Of a DNA stretch of 44,871 bases, positions 14,127-22,661 are shown in pieces. The position numbers and the translations under genes are program-made. The first letter of the stretch is position 1, and each line of letters begins with the position of its first letter. The notes beneath the pieces were generated by a model that was not told the origin of the DNA, ran no database searches, and saw nothing but the letters and a program-made list of their open reading frames with translations. Source of the stretch: CAZYYO01 sp964650965 (GTDB taxonomy: Bacteria; Bacillota; Clostridia; Lachnospirales; Lachnospiraceae); assembly GCA_964650965.1 (NCBI GenBank), contig CAZYYO010000012.1:1-44871 (forward strand), written 5' to 3'.

Positions 14127-15059
14127 ATGGGAAAAACATTTAAAGGAATTAATGAATTGGTAGGAAATACACCATTGGTAGAAGCAGTGAATATTGAAAG
14201 AAACGAAGAACTTCAGGCCACAGTCTTATTTAAACTAGAGTACTTTAATCCCGCAGGAAGTGTGAAGGATAGAATTGCCAAGGCAATGATAGAAGATGCG
14301 GAGAGTAAGGGACTCCTAAAAGCGGGATACACAATTATTGAACCAACCAGCGGAAACACAGGAATTGGTCTTGCATCTCAGGCAGCAGCCAGAGGTTATC
14401 GTATTATTATCACCATGCCAGAGACTATGAGTGTGGAAAGAAGAAATATCTTAAAAGCATATGGCGCAGAGCTGGTATTAACCGATGGATCGAAAGGAAT
14501 GAAGGGAGCCATTGCCAAGGCAGAGGAGCTGCAAAAGGAAACACCCAACAGCTATATTCCAGGACAGTTCGTTAATCCTGCCAATCCTAAGGTGCATAGA
14601 GAAACTACAGGCCCGGAAATCTGGAATGATACGGAGGGCAAGGTTGATATCTTTATTGCAGGTGTTGGCACAGGCGGAACCATAACAGGAACTGGGGAAT
14701 ATCTAAAGAGCCAGAATCCGGATGTTAAGGTGGTAGCAGTTGAACCAGCAGGTTCTCCAGTGCTATCTACAGGTACTGCAGGTGCTCATAAGATACAGGG
14801 AATCGGGGCAGGATTTATTCCGGATACCTTAGATACTAATATATATGATGAGATTATCACAGTAGAAAATGAAGATGCATTTGCTGTTGGAAAGCAGATT
14901 GCAAAAGCAGAAGGTATTCTGGTTGGTATTTCATCAGGTGCAGCAGCATGGGCAGCGATTGAGCTGGCTAAGAAACCAGAGAATAAAGGAAAGACCATTG
15001 TAGCATTACTTCCAGATAATGGAGATCGTTATTATTCCACTGCCTTATTCCAGGAATAA
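14127..15059 (+). CDS. cysK: Cysteine synthase (O-acetylserine sulfhydrylase)
   Basis: 310 residues, PLP fold-type II. It joins O-acetylserine and sulfide to L-cysteine in the cytoplasm. Lys47 in NPAGSVKDRIA forms the PLP aldimine, TSGNTGIGLA binds the substrate carboxylate, GVGTGGTITGTG holds the PLP phosphate, and ISSGAAAWAA lies near the C-terminus. ATG 14127 is chosen over an in-frame ATG at 14076 because AGAGGA lies 7 bases upstream and the family starts with 'KGINELVGNTPLV'. It is preceded by the promoter, paired operators, Cys-rich leader peptide and attenuator, and followed 67 bases later by metY without a terminator, so both are probably one operon induced by cysteine shortage. Confidence 0.95.
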   Translation: MGKTFKGINELVGNTPLVEAVNIERNEELQATVLFKLEYFNPAGSVKDRIAKAMIEDAESKGLLKAGYTIIEPTSGNTGIGLASQAAARGYRIIITMPETMSVERRNILKAYGAELVLTDGSKGMKGAIAKAEELQKETPNSYIPGQFVNPANPKVHRETTGPEIWNDTEGKVDIFIAGVGTGGTITGTGEYLKSQNPDVKVVAVEPAGSPVLSTGTAGAHKIQGIGAGFIPDTLDTNIYDEIITVENEDAFAVGKQIAKAEGILVGISSGAAAWAAIELAKKPENKGKTIVALLPDNGDRYYSTALFQE

Positions 15060-15126
15060 CATTTGCTAACAGAGAAAAAAGACATATAATAACAAACACA
15101 ATAAAGAAAAGATGAGGTAAATAAAA

Positions 15127-16437
15127 ATGAGTAAGGAAGCATTTAAGAATAGAAATTTAAAATTTGAAACATTACAGTTACATGTAGGACAAGAGGAACC
15201 AGATTCTGTAACAGATTCCAGAGCAGTTCCCATCTATCAGACAAGCTCTTATGTATTTCGTAACAGTGAGCATGCCCAGGCCAGATTTGGACTGGCAGAT
15301 GCAGGCAATATTTATGGAAGATTAACCAATCCTACAGAGGATGTATTTGAACAGAGAATTGCAGCTTTAGAAGGTGGCGTAGCAGCCCTGGCAGTAGCTT
15401 CTGGTGCAGCAGCCATTGCCTATACCTTCCAGAACCTGGCACATGCAGGAGATCATATTGTTGCTGCTAAGAATATTTACGGCGGAAGCTATAATCTTCT
15501 GGCACACACCCTGCCGGAATATGGAATTACAGCAACTTTCGTAGACCCATTTAACTATGAAGAGGTAGAAAATGCCATCCAGGAGAACACCAAGGCAATC
15601 CACATTGAAACCCTGGGAAATCCCAATTCCGATGTGGTAGATATTGAACGCATTGCAGGGATTGCTCATGCACATCAGATTCCATTGGTAGTAGACAATA
15701 CCTTTGCAACTCCTTACCTGGTTCGCCCTATTGAATACGGTGCTGATATTGTGGTACATTCTGCAACCAAATTCATTGGTGGTCACGGAACTACCATTGG
15801 CGGTGTCATTATCGACAGTGGCAAATTTGACTGGGAGGCAAGCGGTAAATTCCCATCTCTGACTGAACCAAATCCAAGCTACCATGGCATTAGCTTTACC
15901 AAAGCAGTAGGTGCAGCAGCATTTGTTACCAAGATTCGTGCGATTCTACTTCGTGATACTGGAGCAACCATTTCCCCCATCCACTCCTTTATCTTCCTTC
16001 AGGGCTTAGAGACCCTATCCCTTCGTGTGGAACGTCACGTAGAGAATGCATTAAAGGTGGTAACCTATTTAAATAACCATCCACAGGTTGAGAAGGTAAA
16101 TCATCCATCCGTTACTGAAGATGCACAGCAGCAGGAATTATATAAGAAATATTTCCCTAATGGTGGTGGTTCTATTTTCACCTTTGAGATTAAAGGCGGA
16201 GAGAAGGAAGCCAAGGATTTCATTGACCATCTGGAAATCTTCTCATTACTTGCAAATGTTGCAGATGTGAAATCACTGGTGATTCATCCTGCATCCACCA
16301 CCCATTCTCAGCTGACAGCAGAAGAGCTTGCCGACCAGGGAATCAAGCCAAACACCATTCGTCTGTCTATTGGAACAGAAAATATTGACGATATTATTGA
16401 AGATTTAGACCTGGCATTCCAGGCAGTTACAAAATAG
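15127..16437 (+). CDS. metY: O-acetylhomoserine sulfhydrylase (aminocarboxypropyltransferase)
   Basis: 436 residues, Cys/Met metabolism PLP enzyme (fold type I). Uses sulfide and O-acetylhomoserine to make homocysteine for methionine. The family start FETLQLHVGQEEPDSVTDSR and SSYVF are present, PLP is bound by Lys215 in HSATKFIGGHGTTIGG, and the substrate loop SLVIHPASTTHSQLT distinguishes the OAH class. About 430 residues fits MetY rather than the ~380-residue MetB/MetC. GAGG lies about 10 bases before the ATG. Second gene of the cysK operon, which means one leader would control sulfide fixation into both cysteine and homocysteine; this may explain the mix of Cys and Met codons in the leader peptide (inference). 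Confidence 0.93.
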   Translation: MSKEAFKNRNLKFETLQLHVGQEEPDSVTDSRAVPIYQTSSYVFRNSEHAQARFGLADAGNIYGRLTNPTEDVFEQRIAALEGGVAALAVASGAAAIAYTFQNLAHAGDHIVAAKNIYGGSYNLLAHTLPEYGITATFVDPFNYEEVENAIQENTKAIHIETLGNPNSDVVDIERIAGIAHAHQIPLVVDNTFATPYLVRPIEYGADIVVHSATKFIGGHGTTIGGVIIDSGKFDWEASGKFPSLTEPNPSYHGISFTKAVGAAAFVTKIRAILLRDTGATISPIHSFIFLQGLETLSLRVERHVENALKVVTYLNNHPQVEKVNHPSVTEDAQQQELYKKYFPNGGGSIFTFEIKGGEKEAKDFIDHLEIFSLLANVADVKSLVIHPASTTHSQLTAEELADQGIKPNTIRLSIGTENIDDIIEDLDLAFQAVTK

Positions 16438-16487
16438 AAATAAAATGACAGCAAGCCTTAATTTTAGTTTTTTTATCCAATGAGTTA

Positions 16488-16496
16488 TGATATAAT
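16488..16496 (+). promoter_or_regulatory. Extended -10 promoter before the sodium-dependent transporter
   Basis: TGATATAAT (16488-16496) with no visible -35. Predicted RNA start near 16503, just before the hairpin at 16516. A second TATAAT at 16549-16554 lies after the hairpin and could start a 14-base leader. Confidence 0.45.
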
Positions 16497-16515
16497 ACAT
16501 AGGGTACGCAAACGT

Positions 16516-16545
16516 GCTTCCATTGCTTTATGCATGGAAGCTTTT
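16516..16545 (+). terminator. Hairpin plus T-tract between metY and the transporter
   Basis: GCTTCCAT (16516-16523) pairs perfectly with ATGGAAGC (16534-16541), 10-base loop, then TTTT. It may terminate the cysK-metY transcript or act as a leader hairpin of the transporter RNA, because a promoter-like -10 precedes it. The T-tract is short. Confidence 0.6.
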
Positions 16546-16574
16546 GTGTATAATAAAATGATTTGGATGTGCTT

Positions 16575-18050
16575 ATGAAAGAGAGAGAAAAGTTCGGTTC
16601 CCGTTTGGGATTTATTCTGGTGTCGGCCGGCTGTGCCATTGGTCTGGGGAATGTATGGAAATTCCCTTATATGTGTGGAAAATATGGTGGAGCGGCATTT
16701 ATTTTAATCTATTTGCTGTTTCTTGTAATCCTTGGACTTCCTATTATGGTGTGTGAATTCAGTGTAGGAAGAAAAAGCAGAAGAGGAGTAGCTTCTTCTT
16801 TTCGTGTGCTAGAGCCAGAGGGAAGAAACTGGCATACCTTTGGAATCTTAGGCGTGGTAGGTAATTATCTGTTAATGATGTTCTATACCACCGTGGCAGG
16901 ATGGATGATGTATTACTGTTATCTGATGGCAGCAGGTAAGCTGACAGGACCGGAGGTTTCTTCTCTGTCTATTACCCAGCATTTCTCGGGAATGCTGCAA
17001 AGCCCGGCAACGTTAATGCTTTGGATGATTATTGTAGTGGTATTGTCCTTTGGAATCTGTGCTTTGGGTGTGGAAAATGGAATTGAGAAAATCAATAAAA
17101 TTATGATGATATGTCTGTTAGGACTGATTGTTATTCTTGTGATTAATTCCGTAAGATTGCCAGGAGCAGAAGAGGGAATTAAGTTTTATCTTGTGCCGGA
17201 TTTCAAGAAGATGGTGGAAATTGGTGTGGGAAATGTCATCTTTGGTGCCATGTCCCAGGCGTTCTTTACCTTAAGCATTGGTATGGGAACCATGTCAATC
17301 TTCGGAAGCTATATTGACCGAAAGCGCTCCCTGGCTGGAGAATCCATTACCATTACGCTGTTAGATACCTTTGTGGCAATCATGGCCGGATTAATTGTAA
17401 TCCCTGCCTGCTTTGCTTATGGAATTGAACCGGATGCTGGACCTTCCCTGATTTTTATTACACTGCCCAATGTATTTGCCAAGATGGCAGGTGGAAGAGT
17501 CTGGGGCTCTCTGTTCTTCTTATTCTTAACCTTTGCAGCCTTGTCAACGGTAATCGCAGTATTTGAAAATATTGTAAGCTTTGGTATGGACTTATGGGGC
17601 ATGAGCAGAAAGAAGGCCAGTGGAATTAATATTATTCTGGTGATTGTATTATCCATTCCATGTGTTTTGGGATTTAATCTACTGGCAGGCTTGGAACCGT
17701 TAGGAGCTGGAAGTACTCTGATGGATTTGGAGGATTTCCTTGTATCTAATAATGTATTGCCATTAGGCTCCTTAGTTTATCTCATGTTTTGTACCAGCAA
17801 TGGTGGCTGGGGCTGGAAGGGCTTTATTGAAGAGGCCAATACGGGAATGGGATTGAAATTCCCTGGAAAGCTTCGCTGGTATATGACCTATGTTCTGCCT
17901 TGTATTGTGGTAGCAATTTATCTTAAGGGATATTATGATTTGTTCTCTAAGGAGAGCACGGTTACCTTTGTGATTTGGATGATTGTGGCATTTCTGTGGC
18001 TGGCCTTTATTGCATGGATTGTATTTGGCAAATCCAGAAAGAAAGCTTAG
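16575..18050 (+). CDS. Sodium-dependent transporter, neurotransmitter:sodium symporter (NSS/SNF) family
   Basis: 491 residues with 11-12 membrane helices. The hallmark TM1 reads SRLGFILVSAGCAIGLGNVWKFPYMCG, with the unwound Na+/substrate site, followed by the conserved FPYMC-GGAAFIL-YL segment and GLPIMVCEF in TM2. Bacterial NSS proteins (LeuT, MhsT, TnaT) import amino acids with Na+. The substrate cannot be fixed from sequence; position behind cysK-metY hints at a sulfur or hydrophobic amino acid, weakly. ATG 16575 matches the family start (MKEREKFGSRLGF); an in-frame TTG at 16563 is rejected. The ribosome site (GGATGTG) is poor. A hairpin and separate promoter precede it. Confidence 0.93.
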   Translation: MKEREKFGSRLGFILVSAGCAIGLGNVWKFPYMCGKYGGAAFILIYLLFLVILGLPIMVCEFSVGRKSRRGVASSFRVLEPEGRNWHTFGILGVVGNYLLMMFYTTVAGWMMYYCYLMAAGKLTGPEVSSLSITQHFSGMLQSPATLMLWMIIVVVLSFGICALGVENGIEKINKIMMICLLGLIVILVINSVRLPGAEEGIKFYLVPDFKKMVEIGVGNVIFGAMSQAFFTLSIGMGTMSIFGSYIDRKRSLAGESITITLLDTFVAIMAGLIVIPACFAYGIEPDAGPSLIFITLPNVFAKMAGGRVWGSLFFLFLTFAALSTVIAVFENIVSFGMDLWGMSRKKASGINIILVIVLSIPCVLGFNLLAGLEPLGAGSTLMDLEDFLVSNNVLPLGSLVYLMFCTSNGGWGWKGFIEEANTGMGLKFPGKLRWYMTYVLPCIVVAIYLKGYYDLFSKESTVTFVIWMIVAFLWLAFIAWIVFGKSRKKA

Positions 18051-18104
18051 TATATATATACAAAAAATATAATAAATATTCACTATAAATTGTAGAACAC
18101 ATGG

Positions 18105-18133
18105 TTGAAAAAACGCACATGTTGTGGTAAACT
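18105..18133 (+). promoter_or_regulatory. Promoter of carAB
   Basis: TTGAAA (18105-18110), 17 bases, TAAACT (18128-18133). Predicted start about 18140, leader about 50 bases with no terminator or PyrR-type attenuator visible. Confidence 0.65.
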
Positions 18134-18191
18134 TCTATAAGTTTAGGCATTTTTACATAAGGATTACAAAAAAGAAAGGATAGGGCAAACT

Positions 18192-19262
18192 ATGAAAGCT
18201 TTTCTAATACTGGAAGATGGTACTATTTTTACTGGTGAAAGCATTGGTTCAACAAGGGAAGTCATCAGTGAGATTGTATTTAATACTTCAATGACAGGAT
18301 ATTTAGAGGTTCTTACAGATCCCTCTTATGCAGGACAGGCTGTTGTTATGACTTACCCATTAATTGGAAATTACGGAATTACTCCGGATATGGAATCTGG
18401 CAGGCCATGGGTAGACGGATATATTGTAAGAGAATTATCCAGAGTTCCCAGCAATTTTCGTTGTCAGGGAACCATTCAGGAGTTCCTTATGAAGAATGAC
18501 ATTCCGGGAATCAGTGGAATTGATACCCGGGCATTAACCAAGATCTTACGTGATAAGGGTACCATGAATGGTATGATTACCACCAATGAGAATTACAATT
18601 TGGAAGAAGTAATTGCCAGATTGAAGCAATACACTACAGGTGATGTAGTAAGTAAGGTGACCTGTAATGAGAAAAAAACACTGAATGCCGATGGTAAAAA
18701 GGTTGCATTAATGGATTTTGGTGCGAAGAACAATATTGCTAAGTCCCTAAATGAAAGAGGCTGTCAGGTCACAATCTATCCAGCAGATACCCCAGCAGAT
18801 GTAATCCTTGCAGATTGTCCGGATGGCATTATGCTAAGTAATGGCCCTGGAGACCCGAAGGAATGTACAGCCATTATAGAAGAGCTAAAGAAGCTGTATG
18901 CCAGTGACGTTCCAATCTTTGCTATCTGTCTTGGTCATCAGCTGATGGCACTGGCAAATGGAGCTGACACCCATAAGCTGAAATATGGACACAGAGGTGG
19001 AAATCATCCGGTGAAGGACTTGTCTACCGGAAGAGTATACATTTCATCCCAAAATCATGGATATGTAGTTGATACAGATACGTTAGATCCTAAGGTTGCA
19101 ACACCTGCATTTGTTAATGTAAATGATGGAACCAATGAAGGTCTTGCTTATACCAATAAGAATATCTTTACCGTACAGTTTCATCCTGAGGCTTGCCCTG
19201 GTCCACAGGATAGCGGTTACTTATTCGACCGATTTATTAACATGATGGGAGGAACACAATAA
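18192..19262 (+). CDS. carA: Carbamoyl-phosphate synthase small (glutaminase) subunit
   Basis: 356 residues. Hydrolyses glutamine and passes ammonia to CarB for carbamoyl phosphate, the precursor of pyrimidines and arginine. The N-terminal CPSase_sm domain (LEDGTIFTGES to about 130) is followed by a class-I glutamine amidotransferase with LSNGPGDPKE, nucleophile Cys246 in AICLGHQL, SSQNHGYVVD, and the catalytic His-x-Glu in VQFHPEACPGP. AAAGGA precedes the ATG. The stop overlaps the carB start by one base (TAATG), indicating translational coupling. Confidence 0.97.
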   Translation: MKAFLILEDGTIFTGESIGSTREVISEIVFNTSMTGYLEVLTDPSYAGQAVVMTYPLIGNYGITPDMESGRPWVDGYIVRELSRVPSNFRCQGTIQEFLMKNDIPGISGIDTRALTKILRDKGTMNGMITTNENYNLEEVIARLKQYTTGDVVSKVTCNEKKTLNADGKKVALMDFGAKNNIAKSLNERGCQVTIYPADTPADVILADCPDGIMLSNGPGDPKECTAIIEELKKLYASDVPIFAICLGHQLMALANGADTHKLKYGHRGGNHPVKDLSTGRVYISSQNHGYVVDTDTLDPKVATPAFVNVNDGTNEGLAYTNKNIFTVQFHPEACPGPQDSGYLFDRFINMMGGTQ

Positions 19263-22200
19263 TGCCAAGAAATAAAGACATCAAAAAGGTTCTGGTAATT
19301 GGTTCAGGACCAATTGTAATTGGACAGGCCGCAGAGTTTGATTATGCAGGAACGCAGGCATGTCGTTCTCTGAAGGAAGAAGGAGTAGAGGTTGTATTAG
19401 TTAATTCTAATCCTGCTACCATCATGACGGATAAGGAAATTGCGGATGAGGTGTATATAGAACCTCTTACCCTGTCCGTGTTACAGCAGATTATCTTAAA
19501 GGAGAAGCCAGACAGTGTGCTTCCTACCTTAGGAGGTCAGGCTGGACTGAATCTGGGAATGGAATTGGCAGAATCCGGCTTTTTAGAAGAGCATGGTGTC
19601 AAGCTGATTGGTACAACCGCAGAGACCATTTACCGTGCAGAAGACCGTCAGGCCTTCAAAGATACTATGGAGAAGCTTCACGAACCAGTGGCGGCATCCC
19701 AGGTGGTTAACAATGTAGAGGATGGAATTAAATTCACCAATACCATTGGATATCCGGTGGTTCTTCGTCCTGCTTATACTCTTGGTGGAAGTGGTGGCGG
19801 AATCGCACATAATGAAACAGAATTAATTGATATTTTATCTAACGGACTTCGCCTTAGCCGTGTAAATGAGGTTTTGGTAGAGCGTTGTATTGCAGGATGG
19901 AAAGAAATTGAATACGAAGTAATGAGAGATGCTGCCGGCAACTGTATTACCGTATGTAATATGGAAAATATTGATCCGGTAGGCGTTCACACAGGAGATT
20001 CCATTGTAGTGGCACCTTCCCAGACCTTAGGAGATAAGGAATATCAGATGCTTCGTACCTCTGCATTAAATATTATCTCAGAGCTGGGAATTACCGGCGG
20101 ATGTAATGTACAGTATGCACTGCATCCAACCTCCTTTGAGTATTGTGTGATAGAGGTAAATCCTCGTGTAAGCCGTTCTTCTGCATTGGCATCCAAAGCT
20201 ACTGGATACCCCATTGCAAAGGTAGCAGCCCAAATTGCCTTAGGATACAATTTAGATGAAATTAAAAACGCAATTACCCAGAAGACCTACGCAAGCTTTG
20301 AGCCCATGCTGGATTATTGTGTTGTTAAAATACCACGTCTTCCATTTGATAAATTTATTACAGCAAAGAGAACGCTTACTACGCAGATGAAGGCAACCGG
20401 AGAGGTTATGAGTATCTGCGATAATTTTGAAGGTGCTCTTATGAAGGCTATTCGCTCCTTGGAACAGCATGTAGACAGCCTGTTAAGCTATGACTTCACC
20501 CAGCTCAGTGACGAAGAGTTAGATGAACAGCTTCATGTGGTGGATGACCGAAGAATCTATGTTATTGCAGAGGCGCTGCGTCGTGGTATTTCTTATGAGA
20601 AGATTCATGCAATCTCTCAGATTGATATCTGGTTCATTGATAAGATTGCAATCTTAGTGGAAATGGAACAGAAATTGAAAACAGAGGAATTAACCGTTGC
20701 TTTATTAAAGGAAGCAAAGAGGATTGAATTCCCTGACAATGTCATTGCACAGCTAACAGGAAAGACCAAGGAAGAAATCAAGAAGCTGCGTTATGACAAT
20801 GGAATTGTTGCAGCATTTAAGATGGTAGATACCTGTGCTGCTGAGTTTGAAGCTTCTACGCCATATTATTACTCTGTATTTGGAAGTGAAAATGAGGCTG
20901 CTATTACTAAGCCAAAGAAGAAGGTTCTGGTATTAGGCTCCGGTCCAATTCGTATTGGACAGGGTATTGAGTTTGATTATTGTAGTGTACACAGCACCTG
21001 GGCATTTGCAAGGGAAGGCTACGAAACCATTATTGTAAATAATAACCCGGAGACCGTATCTACAGATTTCGATATCGCTGACAAGCTGTACTTTGAACCT
21101 CTCACCGATGAGGATGTGGAGAGCATCGTAGATATTGAGAAGCCGGATGGAGCTGTGGTTCAGTTTGGTGGACAGACAGCTATTAAATTAACGGAAGCTC
21201 TTATGAAGATGGGCGTTCCTATTCTTGGAACAAAGGCTGAGGATGTAGATGCAGCAGAGGACAGGGAGCTGTTTGATGAAATTCTGGAGAAGACCCAGAT
21301 TCCAAGAGCAGCAGGTGGAACTGTCTTTACTGCAGAGGAAGCAAAAGCTGTTGCGAATCGTATTGGCTACCCAGTTCTGGTTCGCCCTTCCTATGTATTA
21401 GGTGGACAGGGAATGCAGATTGCCTTTAGTGATGATGATGTGGAAGAATTTATGGATATCATCAATCAGATTGCACAGGATCATCCAATTCTGGTAGATA
21501 AATATCTCCAGGGTAAGGAAATTGAGGTAGATGCAGTATGTGATGGTACCGATATCTTAATTCCTGGTATCATGGAGCATATTGAACGTACCGGAGTGCA
21601 TTCCGGAGACAGTATCTCCGTATATCCGGCACACACCATTGGACCAGATATCAAAGCAAAAATTACCGATTATACCCAGAGACTGGCAGCAGCCCTTCAT
21701 GTGGTAGGTTTGATAAATATTCAGTTTATCGTAATGGATAATGAGGTATACGTCATTGAGGTGAATCCTCGTTCCTCTAGAACTGTTCCTTATATCAGTA
21801 AGGTCACCGGAATCCCAATTGTGGATTTGGCAACCAAGGTGATTATCGGAAATACCTTAAAGGGAATGGGATACACACCAGGCTTACAGCCAGAGGCAGA
21901 CTATGTGGCAGTGAAGATGCCGGTGTTCTCCTTTGAGAAGCTAAGAGGAGCTGAGATTTCCTTAGGACCTGAGATGAAGTCTACCGGAGAGTGTCTGGGC
22001 ATTGCAAAAACATTTAACGAAGCCCTATATAAAGCATTCTTAGGAGCAGGCATTGTCCTACCTAAGTATAAACAGATGATTATGACGGTAAAGGATGCAG
22101 ATAAGGAAGAAGCGGTAGGCGTTGGTAAGCGATTTGAAGCTTTAGGCTATAAGATCTACGCAACCAGAAGTACGGCAAAATATCTTCAGGAGCATGGCGT

Positions 22201-22468
22201 AAATGCACTTCGTGTGAATAAGATCAGCCAGGAATCACCGAATGTTATGGATTTAATCCTGGGACATAAGATTGACCTGGTAATTGACACCCCAACTCAG
22301 GGACATGGAGATAAATCAAGAGATGGCTTCTTGATTCGAAGAAATTCTATTGAAACTGGCGTTCACTGTATTACAGCTATGGATACAGCAAATGCACTGG
22401 CTACCAGCCTGGAATCTGCAAGTGATGAGCTCACATTAGTAGATATTGCAACGGTTAAAAATATTTAA
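19262..22468 (+). CDS. carB: Carbamoyl-phosphate synthase large subunit
   Basis: 1068 residues, the usual length. Two homologous ATP-grasp halves begin at KKVLVIGSGPIVIGQAAEFD (about 6) and KKVLVLGSGPIRIGQGIEFD (about 553); each phosphorylates bicarbonate or carbamate. The C-terminal MGS-like allosteric domain (about 930-1068) contains YATRSTAKYLQEHGV. Works as a heterodimer with CarA in the cytoplasm; the ammonia tunnel links the subunits. Starts inside the carA stop codon and ends before a strong terminator, so carAB is a two-gene operon. No other pyr or arg genes are adjacent. Confidence 0.97.
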   Translation: MPRNKDIKKVLVIGSGPIVIGQAAEFDYAGTQACRSLKEEGVEVVLVNSNPATIMTDKEIADEVYIEPLTLSVLQQIILKEKPDSVLPTLGGQAGLNLGMELAESGFLEEHGVKLIGTTAETIYRAEDRQAFKDTMEKLHEPVAASQVVNNVEDGIKFTNTIGYPVVLRPAYTLGGSGGGIAHNETELIDILSNGLRLSRVNEVLVERCIAGWKEIEYEVMRDAAGNCITVCNMENIDPVGVHTGDSIVVAPSQTLGDKEYQMLRTSALNIISELGITGGCNVQYALHPTSFEYCVIEVNPRVSRSSALASKATGYPIAKVAAQIALGYNLDEIKNAITQKTYASFEPMLDYCVVKIPRLPFDKFITAKRTLTTQMKATGEVMSICDNFEGALMKAIRSLEQHVDSLLSYDFTQLSDEELDEQLHVVDDRRIYVIAEALRRGISYEKIHAISQIDIWFIDKIAILVEMEQKLKTEELTVALLKEAKRIEFPDNVIAQLTGKTKEEIKKLRYDNGIVAAFKMVDTCAAEFEASTPYYYSVFGSENEAAITKPKKKVLVLGSGPIRIGQGIEFDYCSVHSTWAFAREGYETIIVNNNPETVSTDFDIADKLYFEPLTDEDVESIVDIEKPDGAVVQFGGQTAIKLTEALMKMGVPILGTKAEDVDAAEDRELFDEILEKTQIPRAAGGTVFTAEEAKAVANRIGYPVLVRPSYVLGGQGMQIAFSDDDVEEFMDIINQIAQDHPILVDKYLQGKEIEVDAVCDGTDILIPGIMEHIERTGVHSGDSISVYPAHTIGPDIKAKITDYTQRLAAALHVVGLINIQFIVMDNEVYVIEVNPRSSRTVPYISKVTGIPIVDLATKVIIGNTLKGMGYTPGLQPEADYVAVKMPVFSFEKLRGAEISLGPEMKSTGECLGIAKTFNEALYKAFLGAGIVLPKYKQMIMTVKDADKEEAVGVGKRFEALGYKIYATRSTAKYLQEHGVNALRVNKISQESPNVMDLILGHKIDLVIDTPTQGHGDKSRDGFLIRRNSIETGVHCITAMDTANALATSLESASDELTLVDIATVKNI

Positions 22469-22487
22469 TTTATAAGATAAATGTAAG

Positions 22488-22520
22488 ATACCATACCCGG
22501 GGATTGGGTGTGGTATTTTG
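22488..22520 (+). terminator. Intrinsic terminator of carAB
   Basis: ATACCATACCC (22488-22498) pairs with GGGTGTGGTAT (22506-22516) with one G-T pair, 7-base loop, then TTT. Confidence 0.8.
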
Positions 22521-22597
22521 CATTTTTAGATGATAATCCGACACTTTTTATGAGATTGTAGGTTTATTAACAATCTATTAAAATTTATAATTTTTTA

Positions 22598-22626
22598 ATA
22601 CAATTATCCAACAGATGTATTATAAT
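22598..22626 (+). promoter_or_regulatory. Probable promoter of the ABC exporter operon
   Basis: TATAAT (22621-22626) with a poor -35 ATACAA (22598-22603) at 17 bases. The stretch before it is very AT-rich, which could act as an UP-like element. Confidence 0.45.
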
Positions 22627-22661
22627 GGAAAATACCACGTTAGAAAGGATACTAGAAGAGA

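Noticed and set aside
13811..14128. Minus-strand ORF of 105 codons across the cysK leader
   Set aside because: No ribosome site or family resemblance; it runs antisense to the promoter, leader peptide and terminator, which explain the region better.
15367..15885. Minus-strand ORF of 172 codons inside metY
   Set aside because: Fully antisense to a well-conserved enzyme and without a ribosome site.
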